DNA of 64,000 bases from Acridotheres tristis (Eukaryota > Chordata > Aves > Passeriformes > Sturnidae): positions 4,563,001 through 4,627,000 of the forward strand of contig CM072906.1 in the NCBI GenBank assembly GCA_037013685.1. Reading direction: 5' to 3'. Position numbers and translations under genes: made by a program. This document shows, piece after piece, positions 31,201-42,999 of this stretch (its first letter is position 1; each line of letters starts with the position of its first letter). The notes beneath the pieces are model-generated. The model saw nothing but the letters and a program-made list of their open reading frames with translations, was not told the origin of the DNA and did no database searches.

Positions 31201-34200
31201 GGGAGATAGATTAGTTGGCAGAGTGCATGTTGTTGGACTGCTGCTGAGAAGCAGTAGCAGCTTTTGGTGGGTATGAGCATTTTGTTAAATCTGATAACAC
31301 ACTCATTTCTGTGGCCTTAAAAGAGGGATTGTCTGGTCACAAACCTTGGATGAAATACGTGGATAACTTTTCCAAAAATCTCCCTTATTACTGCAATGAT
31401 CACACATAAAGTTCTTAGGCACATTCTGTTTCTTTTTTCCAAATACCTTCCTGCTTTAGGACACAGTTGAGAGATTGTTGATATTTTGGGGGATTTGGGG
31501 GCATTGTTGTCTGTTTTCTGCACTTCTTTAAATTGCACAATATCCTTTTAGACACACTTTTAAAACACACTCCTACTTTATACCTCTACATATGACCCTG
31601 CAAAATGGGGAATGGGGAGAACAGCATGAAGAAACAGAAGATAAAATTTGAACACTTGTAAGTTGCCTTTTCCCAGTGATAGTTCTTTGATGGTTTGTGT
31701 TATTTTCAGTTCTGTAAAAGAGGGTGAAAAAGTGGGGATTTTCCCCTGTTGATGCTTGGCATCATCCACAGCATCATCTGCAGCATTTAAGGATAAGCAG
31801 ATATTTCAGTGCCAGCAGCATCTCCAGGTTCTTTTCTTCCCTCAGCAATGATCTGAAGGAAGAGAACAAGGCCCACAAGTCCTGACTTGCTGCTGCCAAA
31901 TAGGAAAGGCTATAATTGAAACTTTGGCATTGGCTGCATGTCCCTTTCATATTCATATTTGCTTTGTACCTTGCAGGATTAAAAAAATTGGAAGTGAAAT
32001 ACAATTAGGTGTAAATGATGTGATATAAAATCTTATTGCCAAATCTCTGCTGTTAAGAAATAAAGTATTTTTTTATTGAAACGAATAATTTAATTTTACC
32101 AGTGTACTGATTTTTTTCTTGCTCTCAGAGTAGGAAAATTGGCAATTAGTATTCCAGTAACCCAGTCTTATGGAAAGATTTGCCTGTTGTTAGGTATGTT
32201 ATAATTTATATATTACATAAAACCTAGTGTGTTCCATGCTTTAATATTGTTCAATCATTTAAAATTTGTGCCAGGAATCAGAATCTAATGTTGGAATTAA
32301 AGTTCAGAACATTCAACAGCTGCATTTATTGACTACAGAAGATAATGAAGGGATAACTGGTAGATATGTTGTGCTTGAACCATCCTGGGTTTTAATTCAA
32401 TTATTTAAGACCCTTGGACACAATATTGAAGTGTCTATTAGTAAAACTTGCACGTTTTCTTCTGTGTTGACAGCTTCTAAAACCCAAAAGATTGGCTTGA
32501 AAATGTCACTGAAGCCTGGGTTCCAGTGGCAAGGAGGTGGATTTGGAGCTTCTCTGCTGCTGCTCCCCTTTCCCCCCCTTCTTGTTTAGGAACAAATCCT
32601 GTGTTTGTAGGAAGGATTTTACACAGTGATCTGCAATCACTGGTGCCAGCAGCAGAATGGTGTTTGTTTAATAAAAGATTGAGTAAAAAGAACCTTGCTG
32701 TTTGGTCTCCAGTGCAGTCACTTTATAAGCTGAACATTCTGGAGCCAAAATAAGAGAAAGGCATTTAAATCTTTGAAACAGAGCTGTTTCTGAGAGGTCT
32801 AGTGGCTTTTCTTAATAGCAGTGGGTGGATTAAAAAGAAAAAAAAAAAAAAGAAAAAGCTTCTTAGCAGATAAATATAAGGAAATGTATCTTTTTAAAAC
32901 CAGGGTCTTTCAGGTTGGGATCTTTGGTTGGAGACTTTCCAAAAATGGATGACTAAGTAAGAAAAAACAACTCCCAAAGCCCCTGGGTGGAGTTCCTAGA
33001 CTGGTACCAGCAAATTCCCAGAAAGGAAAACAATTGCTTCTTAATTGGAATTCTTTCACCCAAAGATTATTCACTTATCAATACTCTAAAAATATCCTAA
33101 ATAGTTTCCCAGAGTTCTAAGGAACAGGAGTTGTTTTTCCTGGGGCAGGTGTGTCATGCTCGTTCAGCAATGGTAGATCTGCCCTATGATGCTTTTTTTG
33201 TTTTTCTTTAGCATTTAAGAGCAGAAAGGAAGAAACAGAAAATTACATTAGGTGTACTACAGCACAGACTGCTTCCTGTCAGGGAAGACTGGGAAAGGTC
33301 AAACAATCTAAACATTCAAAATTTTTTTTTAAAGTGTATATTTTTCTATTATTTCCCTTTTTTGTATTTCTATTCAGTGTAAAATTGCATTTTGTGACAT
33401 ACTGAGATAACAAAACTACATTTTTCAGTACGAGTATCTTGAGTTTCTTCAATAACTCTCGTGCAGTGTAGGGGGTAAATGCCAAATTTTTATTTGCAAT
33501 GTGACATAGTTGAGTCTGAAGAAGAAGAGAGCAGTAGGTATTGCTTCAATATTTGTAAAATGCTGTACAGATAAACATTAAAATGCTTTGTTGATAAACA
33601 ATTTCCAGACAGAACAGATTGTTGGAACTCTGTGGTCTTGCCATCAGTAAATCTTCAGGCTTTTAAAATTTCTGCACTTTTCTATTGTGTTTCTTATGCA
33701 TGAGCTGATTGGGAGGTGGTTCATGGGAAGTTGGTGAGAACAGTAAAAACCAGGTTGTTCTCCACACAATATCAGTTACTTTCTTCAAAATTAAATTCTT
33801 AGGGTCGATAGTCTCTAAAATCTACAATTTAACAAAAATATTAAACCATTTTCATTGTGGAAAGCATCTTAATTACTTTGAGGAAACTTCCTACTTGTAT
33901 AAATTTGGTGTTTTGTTGTACAGAATTTGTTTGTTTGTTGTTTACTTTGAATTTAAGTTAGTTTTTATATTACTGGCTGATGGTAGATTCTTATGCACTT
34001 ACCTTGATCTCTTTCAAATCTATCCTCAGTGATGCCAATAAAATGCTTTCTGCCCCATATCCTTTTCTTTTTGAGGAAGAAATCACTGAATCTGTATCAT
34101 GAAAATCTTGTTTAGACTTTTAAAACAAACTCTTCTGCTGGGACTACTGAACACTCTCTGAATATTCTGTTTATTCTGGTCCTTAGGTTGGACCTGGTAA

Positions 34201-35000
34201 TACAGGAAAACCAAGCCAGAGGCTGGAATTCCCAAAAATACTTCCCTGTGAAGAAGAAATATTTAGCAGGAGCTGGAGTTTCCTGATTATTGAGCAGGGG
34301 GATGAGATGGCAGCAGGATCAAAAGGAGAATTTCTGTGAGGAAGAGTTCACATTCAGGACATTTCTGTGCCAGGGAAATTCTGCCAGGGATGACAGCACA
34401 AGTTCTGTGTTATTTATTTAGTACTGTTTATTGTCCTGTTAGAATTATTACAGGTTTGGTTCTGGCATCTGGCACTGTGAGAACCAGGTAGGAGCTCTCA
34501 GTCCAGCCTCTGTTGAGACACCTTTGCTTTCCTTCTGTTCCCATTGCTGAGAGCAGGAGGGGTCAAACAGGACTTTCTAAGAACCTGTCTGCAAGCAGCA
34601 CTGTCATTAATATGGATTGCAAATGCCTGGAGGATGAAAGTTCTATTTGCTGACCATCAGTGGTAATTAACCCTCACCCTGGCAAAGACTGGAGCTGTGT
34701 GCAGCATCAATCGAGCCATAGCACTGACTGCTGTATAAACCAGCAGAGATTTCATCTACAAAGATGTGGAATTTTCCATGGCTTGCAGGACAAGATAATA
34801 CCTTCTCTCTTAAGAAGGGTGAGTGAAGCTGAGGAGAGTTTTGAGAACAAGTTGGGCACAGAAAATCTGTTTCTCAGAGAAGTGGAGTGCCTCCTCCTGG
34901 CCTGGCCTTTCATTATTTGACCATCTCTTTCCTCAACTCTTCATTGATTCCATCTAATCAGATCAGTATCATCATGAGTCTCTTATGGGTTTGTCTCTTA
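28300..35000. other. Intron 2 sequence without recognised mobile element
   Basis: Mostly unique-looking AT-rich sequence with short A/T runs (32838-32855), a short TA/TG/CA stretch near 30740-30770 and the candidate element at 30135. Open frames of 60-122 codons occur on both strands and look random. Confidence 0.55.
30135..30400. promoter_or_regulatory. Candidate conserved non-coding element
   Basis: A complex block with preserved CpGs (CTCCGCAGATTAGCGAGATT, TAGTGCGGG) and several AATTA/GATTA cores, unlike the CpG-depleted neighbourhood. The adjoining 30480-30510 also has a small CpG cluster (GAGCGCCGCGCCG). Inferred only. Confidence 0.2.
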
Positions 35001-35022
35001 CCAGAGATTTAACATCTTAGGC

Positions 35023-35071
35023 TTTTGTTTTGTTTTGTTTTGTTTTGTTTTGTTTTGTTTTGTTTTGTTTG
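35023..35071 (+). repeat. (TTTTG)n microsatellite, ~49 bp
   Basis: About ten TTTTG pentanucleotide units in intron 2. On the opposite strand it reads (CAAAA)n. Confidence 0.96.
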
Positions 35072-38000
35072 CAAGAGTAATGGTGGTGTTTTCTTTCCAT
35101 GGAGATGGTAAAAGTTTTAGTATTGTTTTTGTCAGGTCGGTAGTTCTGAGTAATTTTGGTGGCTTATTTATACAAGAAGTTAGTTTATATACTCCAGCTT
35201 GTACTTATTCTGGCTGGTTCTCTTAAATTCATGTAAAGTAGCAAAGTAGAAAGGCACAGTAGAGGAAAAACTGGAAAAACAAACCTCTGGGGAGAATCCT
35301 TGTGGTGGTTTAAGATGGTCTCATCCTGCACTGCCCACGTAGTCTTACCCCTTGCTTGCAGATAGTTTTATATCTGTTTGTGCTTAAAAGTCAGGTATTT
35401 ATTTAAAGACTGGCAAAATGATCAGCAATCCTGCATGGGATTATTTGCACGTGCTTTTGTAACGAGTTTCTCCAGAGGCAGATCCTGCAGGATAAAACTC
35501 TACAAAAATGGAACAGAAGTACTTTCAGAAGTACTGAGCTGTGATGGTTTCTGCCTTTGCACAAGGGCATAGTCACTGTCTTTATTCCTTCTTTGCTTCA
35601 TCTGAGGAGACCAATTCTCTGTGGTTGCATTGAAAAACTCAGCCAAGCTCTCAGCTTCTCCTTTCCCCTAATTTGACCCCAACTGCAGAAAGTTGCCTGA
35701 AGTTCTTGCTTTTCTCATCGACTGAAGCGAGCAGGTCCTAACAGGACTCTTGAATTTCACCAACTGCCTTGTTCTGGGTTGGCTCCATCTTATCATGTGT
35801 AAGCCTGTTATTGGCCTCCAAGCTGGAAGTGCAGTGTTCCCCTAGCAGAGGTATTTGGGAAAGGTTCTCAGAAATGAGCTGTCCTGAAGCTCCAGTTGAC
35901 CAAAAAGGCTTTTCACAGCAAGATGTTCTGATAAAGTTTGAACTGGGAATGGTTGTTCCCAGACAATTCATCTCACACCTGAGAAGAGGTCTGGGCTGAG
36001 GATCTGAATTTCCTGAGGATTTGGGTCAGGATCCCTTTGCTGAAGTGATGCTGTGGAATTAAACAAGAGCTGTCCAGAGTTTAACTCTGATCCACTGAGG
36101 TGGTTTCCATTGGAAAAGCTTTTCCACTTGCAGTACAAAGAGAGATTATGGCTTTAAGGTGAGCATCTTCTCCTGAATTATAACTTAAGTTATGAAGACT
36201 TTTTTGGACTCTTCAAAAATTCAGTCTAATCCTGAAAACACAAGGATTTGTGATTAAACCCCTTTGGTTTTGGCAGTGACCAAGCAGGCACTGGTTTCCA
36301 CCTCTCCTGCCTTGTACTTCACCCAGTTTTGATGGCTGGGAGAGGGTTTGTCATTTCCTTTATTCTGTTTTTCCTTTTTAATTCTGAAAGGTTTTGTGGG
36401 AAAGGGGCACTGCCTTGCAGCTCTGCCCCAGAGCATGCAGGAATGCTTTGCAGCAAATGTGGGATATGTGAAAGTGGCACCTGGTGGTGTCCCCTTGTCC
36501 CCTGTTGTGGTAAAGAACACAAAGAAAAATGCTTGAGGGCCCTGGACCCCACCTCGGGTGAGACTGCTGGATCAGATACCCTGAACACAGGATCTTTGAA
36601 TCAAAGAACAAGAACAAAGATGAAGAAATTCCAGAGCAATTAACTTGTTGTGCAATATTTAAATTATTTTTAATCATAGTTTTACCTCAAATTATAATTT
36701 AAGATATATCATGTAATCACTAGTTAATACAAAATGAAAATAGAAAGGGCATGTTCTTTCTTCTGAACATTCTCCATATAATAATCAGCTAATAACTCTG
36801 TCTGCTTTAATTCAAGAAGTTCCACTTGCTCAGTTTTTAAGTTGGCAGGCTGCTTTTTAATTCTTCCCTTCTAATTTGTTGCAACATGTATGAAATACAC
36901 GGGTTAATTTGAGTAAATACAGTCAAGTTAATCAAAGGAAATGATTACAGAAGGAACCCAAGAGGGGAGCTGGATATCACTCAGGAAGGCATTGTGTAGC
37001 TCTGCCAAATTAATTAAACACTACTGGTTAAAAGCAAGGGTTAGTGATAAGAATCTTGTTGAATTTGGGCTACAAGTGACTTATTTTAGTGGGTGAAATG
37101 ATGACCCTTTTTTATTTCCTGACAGGTTGAGTATTCTCCTCCCTGCGATCCCTTTTAACTCGGAATTTCCGTGTGGATTTCCCGTAATGGGCTGAGCAGG
37201 AAAGTTCTGCTCCTGTCTCGCAGAATTCTGGAGGTCACTGCTCCGTGGTGTCCCTGCCCACTGGGAAGTGTCCCCACTCCCTCCAGAGCTATAATTAACT
37301 CACCACAGCCCCGGCTCAGCGCCAGGAAATCAACCCCAATTACTGGATTCCCCTTGTCACTAATGCCACTTCACAGCTCCCACTAATCTGGGGTGGCAAG
37401 TCCCAACTTCCCGTAGCAAAATCATCATTTTTGCACCATTTTTCTGCTTCTTATTCCATCATTTCTGTCTCATATTCTGGTATTTTGGCTCCACTAAATT
37501 GCCATTGTAAGGAGAGTTATGGATCATCCCCAAAAATTCTCATCTGATTATTGCAGGGGTACCATGGCAATAGAGGAGGTCTGGAGTTGTGCTTGGTTTT
37601 GATATTGTTTAACACAGATCAAAGTGGGGCAAAACCCAGAGAGATCTTTAGATTGATCAAAACTGTGTCTGCACTTTAATGAAGGTTCTTGTTAGGGGAT
37701 TAAATCAGTGCTGCAAATTAAAATATCTTCCAAAATCCCAGTTTTTTCTTCTTCTCCATCACTTGGCTTAATGTTGTATTTGCTGTTCTGTCAATATCTG
37801 GTTCCAAACAAATACCTGGTTCCATATTTAAATAGTTCATTTCTTTTTTTTGGCTTCTCTTGAATCAGTTTTCTCGAACATTCCACAGCCAAACTCAAGG
37901 AGTTACAGGCAGTTGAGACAAGAAATTGCTGAGTTAATCTACATGACAGAATAATGAATTTGAACTGATTTCTCATCTTTCAGAGTTGTAGTGCAGGTGT

Positions 38001-38699
38001 CAGAGGCACAGCCTTGGTAACCTCTGGCATTTTCCCATCCCGAGGATGGATCTGTGGTTGCTGGATGTGCTCTGGGACACCTAGACTGGGATGAGGGCTC
38101 TAACAGGAGATATTTCCATGCTCTGGGCTTCTGAGATCTTGCCCCCAGAAAATCTGATCCAGCTTTTATCTGTGAGTATTCAGCTAATGTGATTATCTCT
38201 TCCTAAACTTGTTTCACTGCCAAAATGAGTTCCTGCTTTGTCACCTATTAATAATCTGATATGGAGAACTGAATTAATGTGCTCCCCCATATTTCTCCAA
38301 ACTTTTGCTCCAGGGCCAGATCATTGGGTATTTTAATTCAGTGGTAGATTGTGGTTTTGACAAGAAGATAGGTTATGTTGGGAGTTCTTTGAAACACATT
38401 TGCTGATGGGTTTTTATAGTTGTAGCTTTGAGTTCCCAGGTAACATCCTTAGGATTAATACTTTGGTTTAATTCCAACTGCAAAAAATAAATTTGGTACT
38501 TCGATTATGACTTATAACTGTCATTAATGAACCTGCCATAACTACTGTAACTACCATGGATTTTCACTCTGTCCTTAGCCAGAGTTGATGAATTCCATGG
38601 GCATGAAATGCAAAATTCTTACTCTGCAAAACTTTCCAAAATTAAATATTTGCACTTTTCTTGATTGGCACAACAGCAATACCCTATAAAGAAATAGTT

Positions 38700-38740
38700 T
38701 ATATATATATACACACACATATATATACACACCCACCCCC
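38700..38740 (+). repeat. Mixed (TA)n/(CA)n dinucleotide repeat
   Basis: Alternating TA and CA runs (TATATATATATACACACACA and a second TA/CA block) form a compound purine-pyrimidine repeat of about 40 bp. Confidence 0.9.
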
Positions 38741-39268
38741 TTTACACCTCCTCCTTTTTGCATCTGGCCCATGCCCAAAGAGGCAGCAATGTGGCACCAG
38801 GATAGTTTTTTTTCTGGTAAGTGGCATTCTGCAATTTTTGCCTTCCATGACTCAGAGTAATTTCTTGTTGTAAGATCCCAGTTCCTTCCAAGCAAATTTC
38901 GACCAGTGCTGTCAGAGATCTGTGTTTAAGTAGGATTTCAGTACTGGAGGTGATCAGCCTCCCTAAAGCTAAGTCAGAGCCAAACTGGCCACAGCCACTG
39001 GTGCATTTATTGACATTTGCTTTGTTGGCAAAGTATTTTTGGGGTACACGGTTAAAAAGAACATTTATTCTCAGGAAGTATTCTCAAGTAATATTTCCAC
39101 ATCCCTCTGGCCTTTTAATGCAGTAGCTGTAACTCTAAGCTTCCTCTTTTGCTATTAATATAATTTACCAGGTTCTTCATAATTTGAAGAGTTTTCTTCA
39201 TTGACCAGATTCACCTTTCTCATTGACAAGGAATAGGAAGAATATTACCAAACTTTCAGGATACAAAT

Positions 39269-39288
39269 ATAATATATATATATATAAA
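39269..39288 (+). repeat. Short (AT)n repeat
   Basis: A short AT dinucleotide run of about 20 bp with one interruption. Confidence 0.8.
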
Positions 39289-39782
39289 ACAGCCTGCTGA
39301 GCTTCGTGGATCTGCAGGATCCTGAGCTGACCCATCAGAAGATGATTTTTCCTCACTGCAGCCTTGCCCAGGAGCTGCCTTTAAGGAAGGCATTTGCTTA
39401 TTTGGGTTGAAAGTTGGGAACTGTGGTGCTGGAGCTCCTGCAGGGGGGAATGGCTGCTGCCCACAGAGCTGAGGCTGAGAACAGAGTGTCACACACTTGG
39501 TCACACTGCAGCAGCATTTCAGACCAGCTGAAATGGGGCAGGGGCAGGATTGGGAATGTGGGATAACTCAAAGTGCTGCTGCTCTGTGCTGTTTCCTCTG
39601 TGAACTCACTTGAATGATGGATTTGAGGATGGATGGATGGCTTTTATTTGGAAGGAGATTTTTGCAGGAGCTGTACAGCAAACTGTGGAAACAACAGGAA
39701 ATATACATAAAATACCGAGGTGGTTTGAGATGAAGGTGGTGTGTTGGATATTAAAGAGTGCTGTGAATAAACAGCATTTGAA

Positions 39783-39898
39783 TGGAGGTTGTGGAGTCTC
39801 TCTCATGGGAGGTGTTCAGGGACTGTCTGGACACAATCCTGTGCCATGTGCTCTGGGATGACCCAGTGAGGTCCCTTTTAATCTGACCCATTCTGTGG
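39783..39898 (+). mobile_element. CR1 LINE 3'-end fragment, sense
   Basis: The pattern 'ggaggttgtggagtctc', 'ggaggtgttcagggactg', 'tctggacacaatcctgtgcc', 'tgctctgggatgaccc', 'gaggtcccttttaatctgac' and 'ccattctgtg' follows the order of an avian CR1 tail in the sense strand. It is diverged and 5'-truncated, and is the first of three same-sense CR1 tails within about 1.25 kb. Confidence 0.82.
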
Positions 39899-40185
39899 GC
39901 ACAGGAATAAGTTCTCTTCAATTTTAGTGTCTCTTGAATAATGATTATATTCAATACCTCCCACTACCTTCCCTCCAGACCTTCTTAAACTCCAACACAG
40001 TTGTATCCCTTTGGAAAATAATTATTTACATGCAAGTTCAGAGATCTGTTTGAGGTCCTGGCAGTGGCTTGAAAATAATTCAGAGCAGGACTTGGATTCC
40101 CTCCTCTATTTTGATGTTTTAAACAATGACCCTGAGATTGTCTGGGCTGCTCAGAGCTTGGTGCTGATAACATGGGCCATCCACT

Positions 40186-40244
40186 GAAGAGTTGGACTCC
40201 ATGACCCTTGTGGGTCCCTTCAGCTCAGGATATTCTGTCATTGA
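40186..40244 (+). mobile_element. CR1-like 3'-end fragment, sense (short)
   Basis: 'gaagagttggactccatgac', 'ccttgtgggtcccttcagct' and 'caggatattctgtcattga' match the terminal portion of a common avian CR1-type tail (ggactcgatgatccttgtgggtccc order). Only about 60 bp is recognisable. Confidence 0.7.
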
Positions 40245-40885
40245 AGGCTCAGTTAGATGAGAGGGGTGTTAGTGGGGTGGGTGATTGCAGGGTGTGAAGC
40301 AGTTCCTCCTCAAGCTGCTAAAGCAGAGTGGGGTTTGTAGGTTCAGGAGGTGACCTGTGCTTGTGCCATGCCCTGGTGGCAGCTGGGGACCAGGACTGAG
40401 GCTGAGAAACTCCAGAAAAATAAAGCAAGGCTGAGACCTGCCCGTGAGTCAGCAGGAGATGGAGCCTGGGGTGTTTGCAGCATGGGTAACTCTGAGCCAG
40501 CAGGATTTGGAGATTAACACCAGCTCTGCACTGCAGGTGTGCTGGGGCTGTGGGGCTGTGGGCAAGGACAGCTGGATTTCATCCTGTGGGAACAGAGGGG
40601 CACACCAGGGCTCCATGAGTGGCTCTGTGTGGCAGCTCCTGCTGGGCTGTGAAAGGAGAGCAGCCACACTTGGGATTTCACTAATGCAGCTTTTGCCTAT
40701 GAAGACATTTGATGGTGGGAACTTTTAAATTGTTTCCTCTTCCCTGATTTTGGTTTATTCAGAAAGTGAGTTTGGGTAGCTGTCATTTATTATCAGCTTT
40801 ATTTTTCAGGATCCTGAATACCAATTACAATGCAGAAGATACTTTTGGTAGTGATGGAGCTTCCCCACACCATGAGCAGAAGGGG

Positions 40886-41015
40886 AAAGTCCAGGTGGGA
40901 CAGACCTTGGAGCACCCTGGGCTAGTGGAGGAATTCCCTGCCCATGGCAGGGGGTTGGAACAACATGGTTTTAAGGTCCCTTCCAACCCAAACCATCTGT
41001 GATTCCATGATTTTA
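40886..41015 (+). mobile_element. CR1 LINE 3'-end fragment, sense
   Basis: The segment contains 'gaccttggagcaccctgggc', 'tagtggaggaattccctgcc', 'catggcagggggttggaac' and 'aaggtcccttccaaccca', and ends in repeated octamer-like units (AACCATCTGTGATTCCATGA). These are the hallmarks of a 5'-truncated avian CR1 tail in the sense orientation. Confidence 0.9.
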
Positions 41016-42504
41016 TTCTTCACAACAAATCTTGCTTTATTTTATTAAAAAAGAAAAGGTTGTTGGGGTAGTTTGGGTTTGTTTGGTTGTTTTTTTCCAG
41101 CCCCAAATTAGGTGTTTTAGAGCCAGGGCCAAAGTGCCAGAATAGCACCACCAAGATTCATTCAATCCTGGGAGCAGCACTCAGACTGGAAACTGGTCTG
41201 TCAGCTTTATCCCAGCTCATTCCACTGGAGTTGGGATGATCACTGTCATCACTGATGTTACACTTATTTTAGCAAGGAAGACAGGAGCAGCATTTAACTG
41301 GGTTTTACCATGGCCCATGAAATGGACCTGGAATAACTCAAATGGATTTTTGTCCCCCTGTGTGTGGCTTTGAACAGAGCTGGATGAAGGCTGTGCCCAA
41401 AAGAGATTGTTCCTTGTGGAGGGACTGTCCTGCCCACGCTGGTGCTCTGCTCAGAAGGGTTTTATATCCTTCTACCAAAAAATATCAGGGGGAGGAGGTG
41501 TTTGTGTGTGGAGAAATGGTGACAGTGTACAACACAACAAGAATAAAGTCTCACTCTTTCCTCTGAGACTGATTATGAGGAGGGTGGAGTTGGTTGCAGT
41601 TAATTTTATTGTGTTTTTACAAGTCACACTGTTTTTTTCCCTTCCCTGTTTGTTCTTACTTGATTTTTGGGAGGATTCAGTTTTTGCTGTTTAATTAGTA
41701 GGGAAAATATCCTCCTTTTTAATCTTGCATCATGTGTTAGACCCATGTTCTGACATGGTGGAGCTTGTGGACCCTTTTAAGTACAGCTTCATTATTTATA
41801 AGGCATTAATCAGATTAATTTCGTAATAGTTTCCTGCTAATCCTGCCATTGTTCCTTAACTCAGAACTAACAAAAGCACAATTTTAATACCCTTTTAGTT
41901 GCTACAACATCCTTCTATTATTGGTTATATTTTTATTAGAGAGTACTTTCAAACAGTTTCCTAAATTCTTAAAATGATTGAGCAACATCTTAAAATTGCA
42001 GCACTTTTACTGCTGATAAAAGGACAATTTCTCAAGCAAATCCCCTTTTTATTAAAATCATGTTTCTTTGTCAGTTGAAATTTGTAGGAGTTTTCCTCTT
42101 TCTGTATAATCCCAGTCCTTGTGCCAACCAGATTTTTTTATAGTAGTGATATTGAGGCTCACTTGAAAATGTGTTTAATTTGTGGAAAAGATCTTTTAGA
42201 GATCCTGAGAGCATTTATAGTGGAAGTACTTAACGTACTGACATGCAGCAATAAACACCAAAATCCTAATTACTTGCATATTATTATTTTTTTATTACTG
42301 AAGAAACCTATGTTTGAACATCACTTCCTTTTTCAGTTTGTAAGGGGCCTAATTTCTGAGGTCTTTTAATGAGATTAATTATTTTTCTGGTATCTTCTTC
42401 AGTTGGGTTTTATAAAGTACTTCTCTGTTATTTGATACAGAACTGTGCCATTCAGGAAATTTTGTGACATTTAGTAGCTTAGAACAGAAATTTTACCTCA
42501 TGCT

Positions 42505-42595
42505 AAAAAAACCAAAAAAAAGCAAAAAAAACCCCCAAACCAACCAAAAAACCCCAAACCCTTTAAGTTAAAAAAAGAAACCTTAAAAAAGGTTG
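42505..42595 (+). repeat. A-rich low-complexity tract
   Basis: About 90 bp of A-runs broken by CC and G (AAAAAAACCAAAAAAAAGC, then ACCCCCAAACCAACC). No retrocopy was recognised upstream of it. Similar shorter tracts occur at 45125-45165, 59339-59362 and 62468-62510. Confidence 0.8.
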
Positions 42596-42999
42596 TCTGG
42601 TTACCTGCATAGATAACCATATTGATTTCATTCCCTTTTTACTGTTCATCTCATCTTCAATAGCATTTTAACTACTCCAATAAAAATGTATATATAATTA
42701 CAAAAAGGCTGTTATAATCAAAATGTAAAGGTCATCAAGCAGATTTCTGAATTGATGTCCCTAAAAAGTACATTATTTTCACTGATGATGAAAACTTATT
42801 CTTTCTGTACCAAAAAGGATGATGGGAACTGCTTCCATGCAGCTGGAGAAGAGACTTTCCCTCAATAGCTCCCCATGATAGGGTCATTGAGGTGTCAATT
42901 ACATATTTTATATTTATAGAGCACTTTTCTTCAGGAAAGATTCCTGAGTGGCCTCCCAGGTCCTACCACACGCACAGGAGATGAATGTATTATTTTTCC

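Noticed and set aside
42895..42980. Possible second L3-like core (TTTATAGAGCACTTTTCTTC)
   Set aside because: The similarity is short and could be chance; mentioned only as a comparison to 27804.
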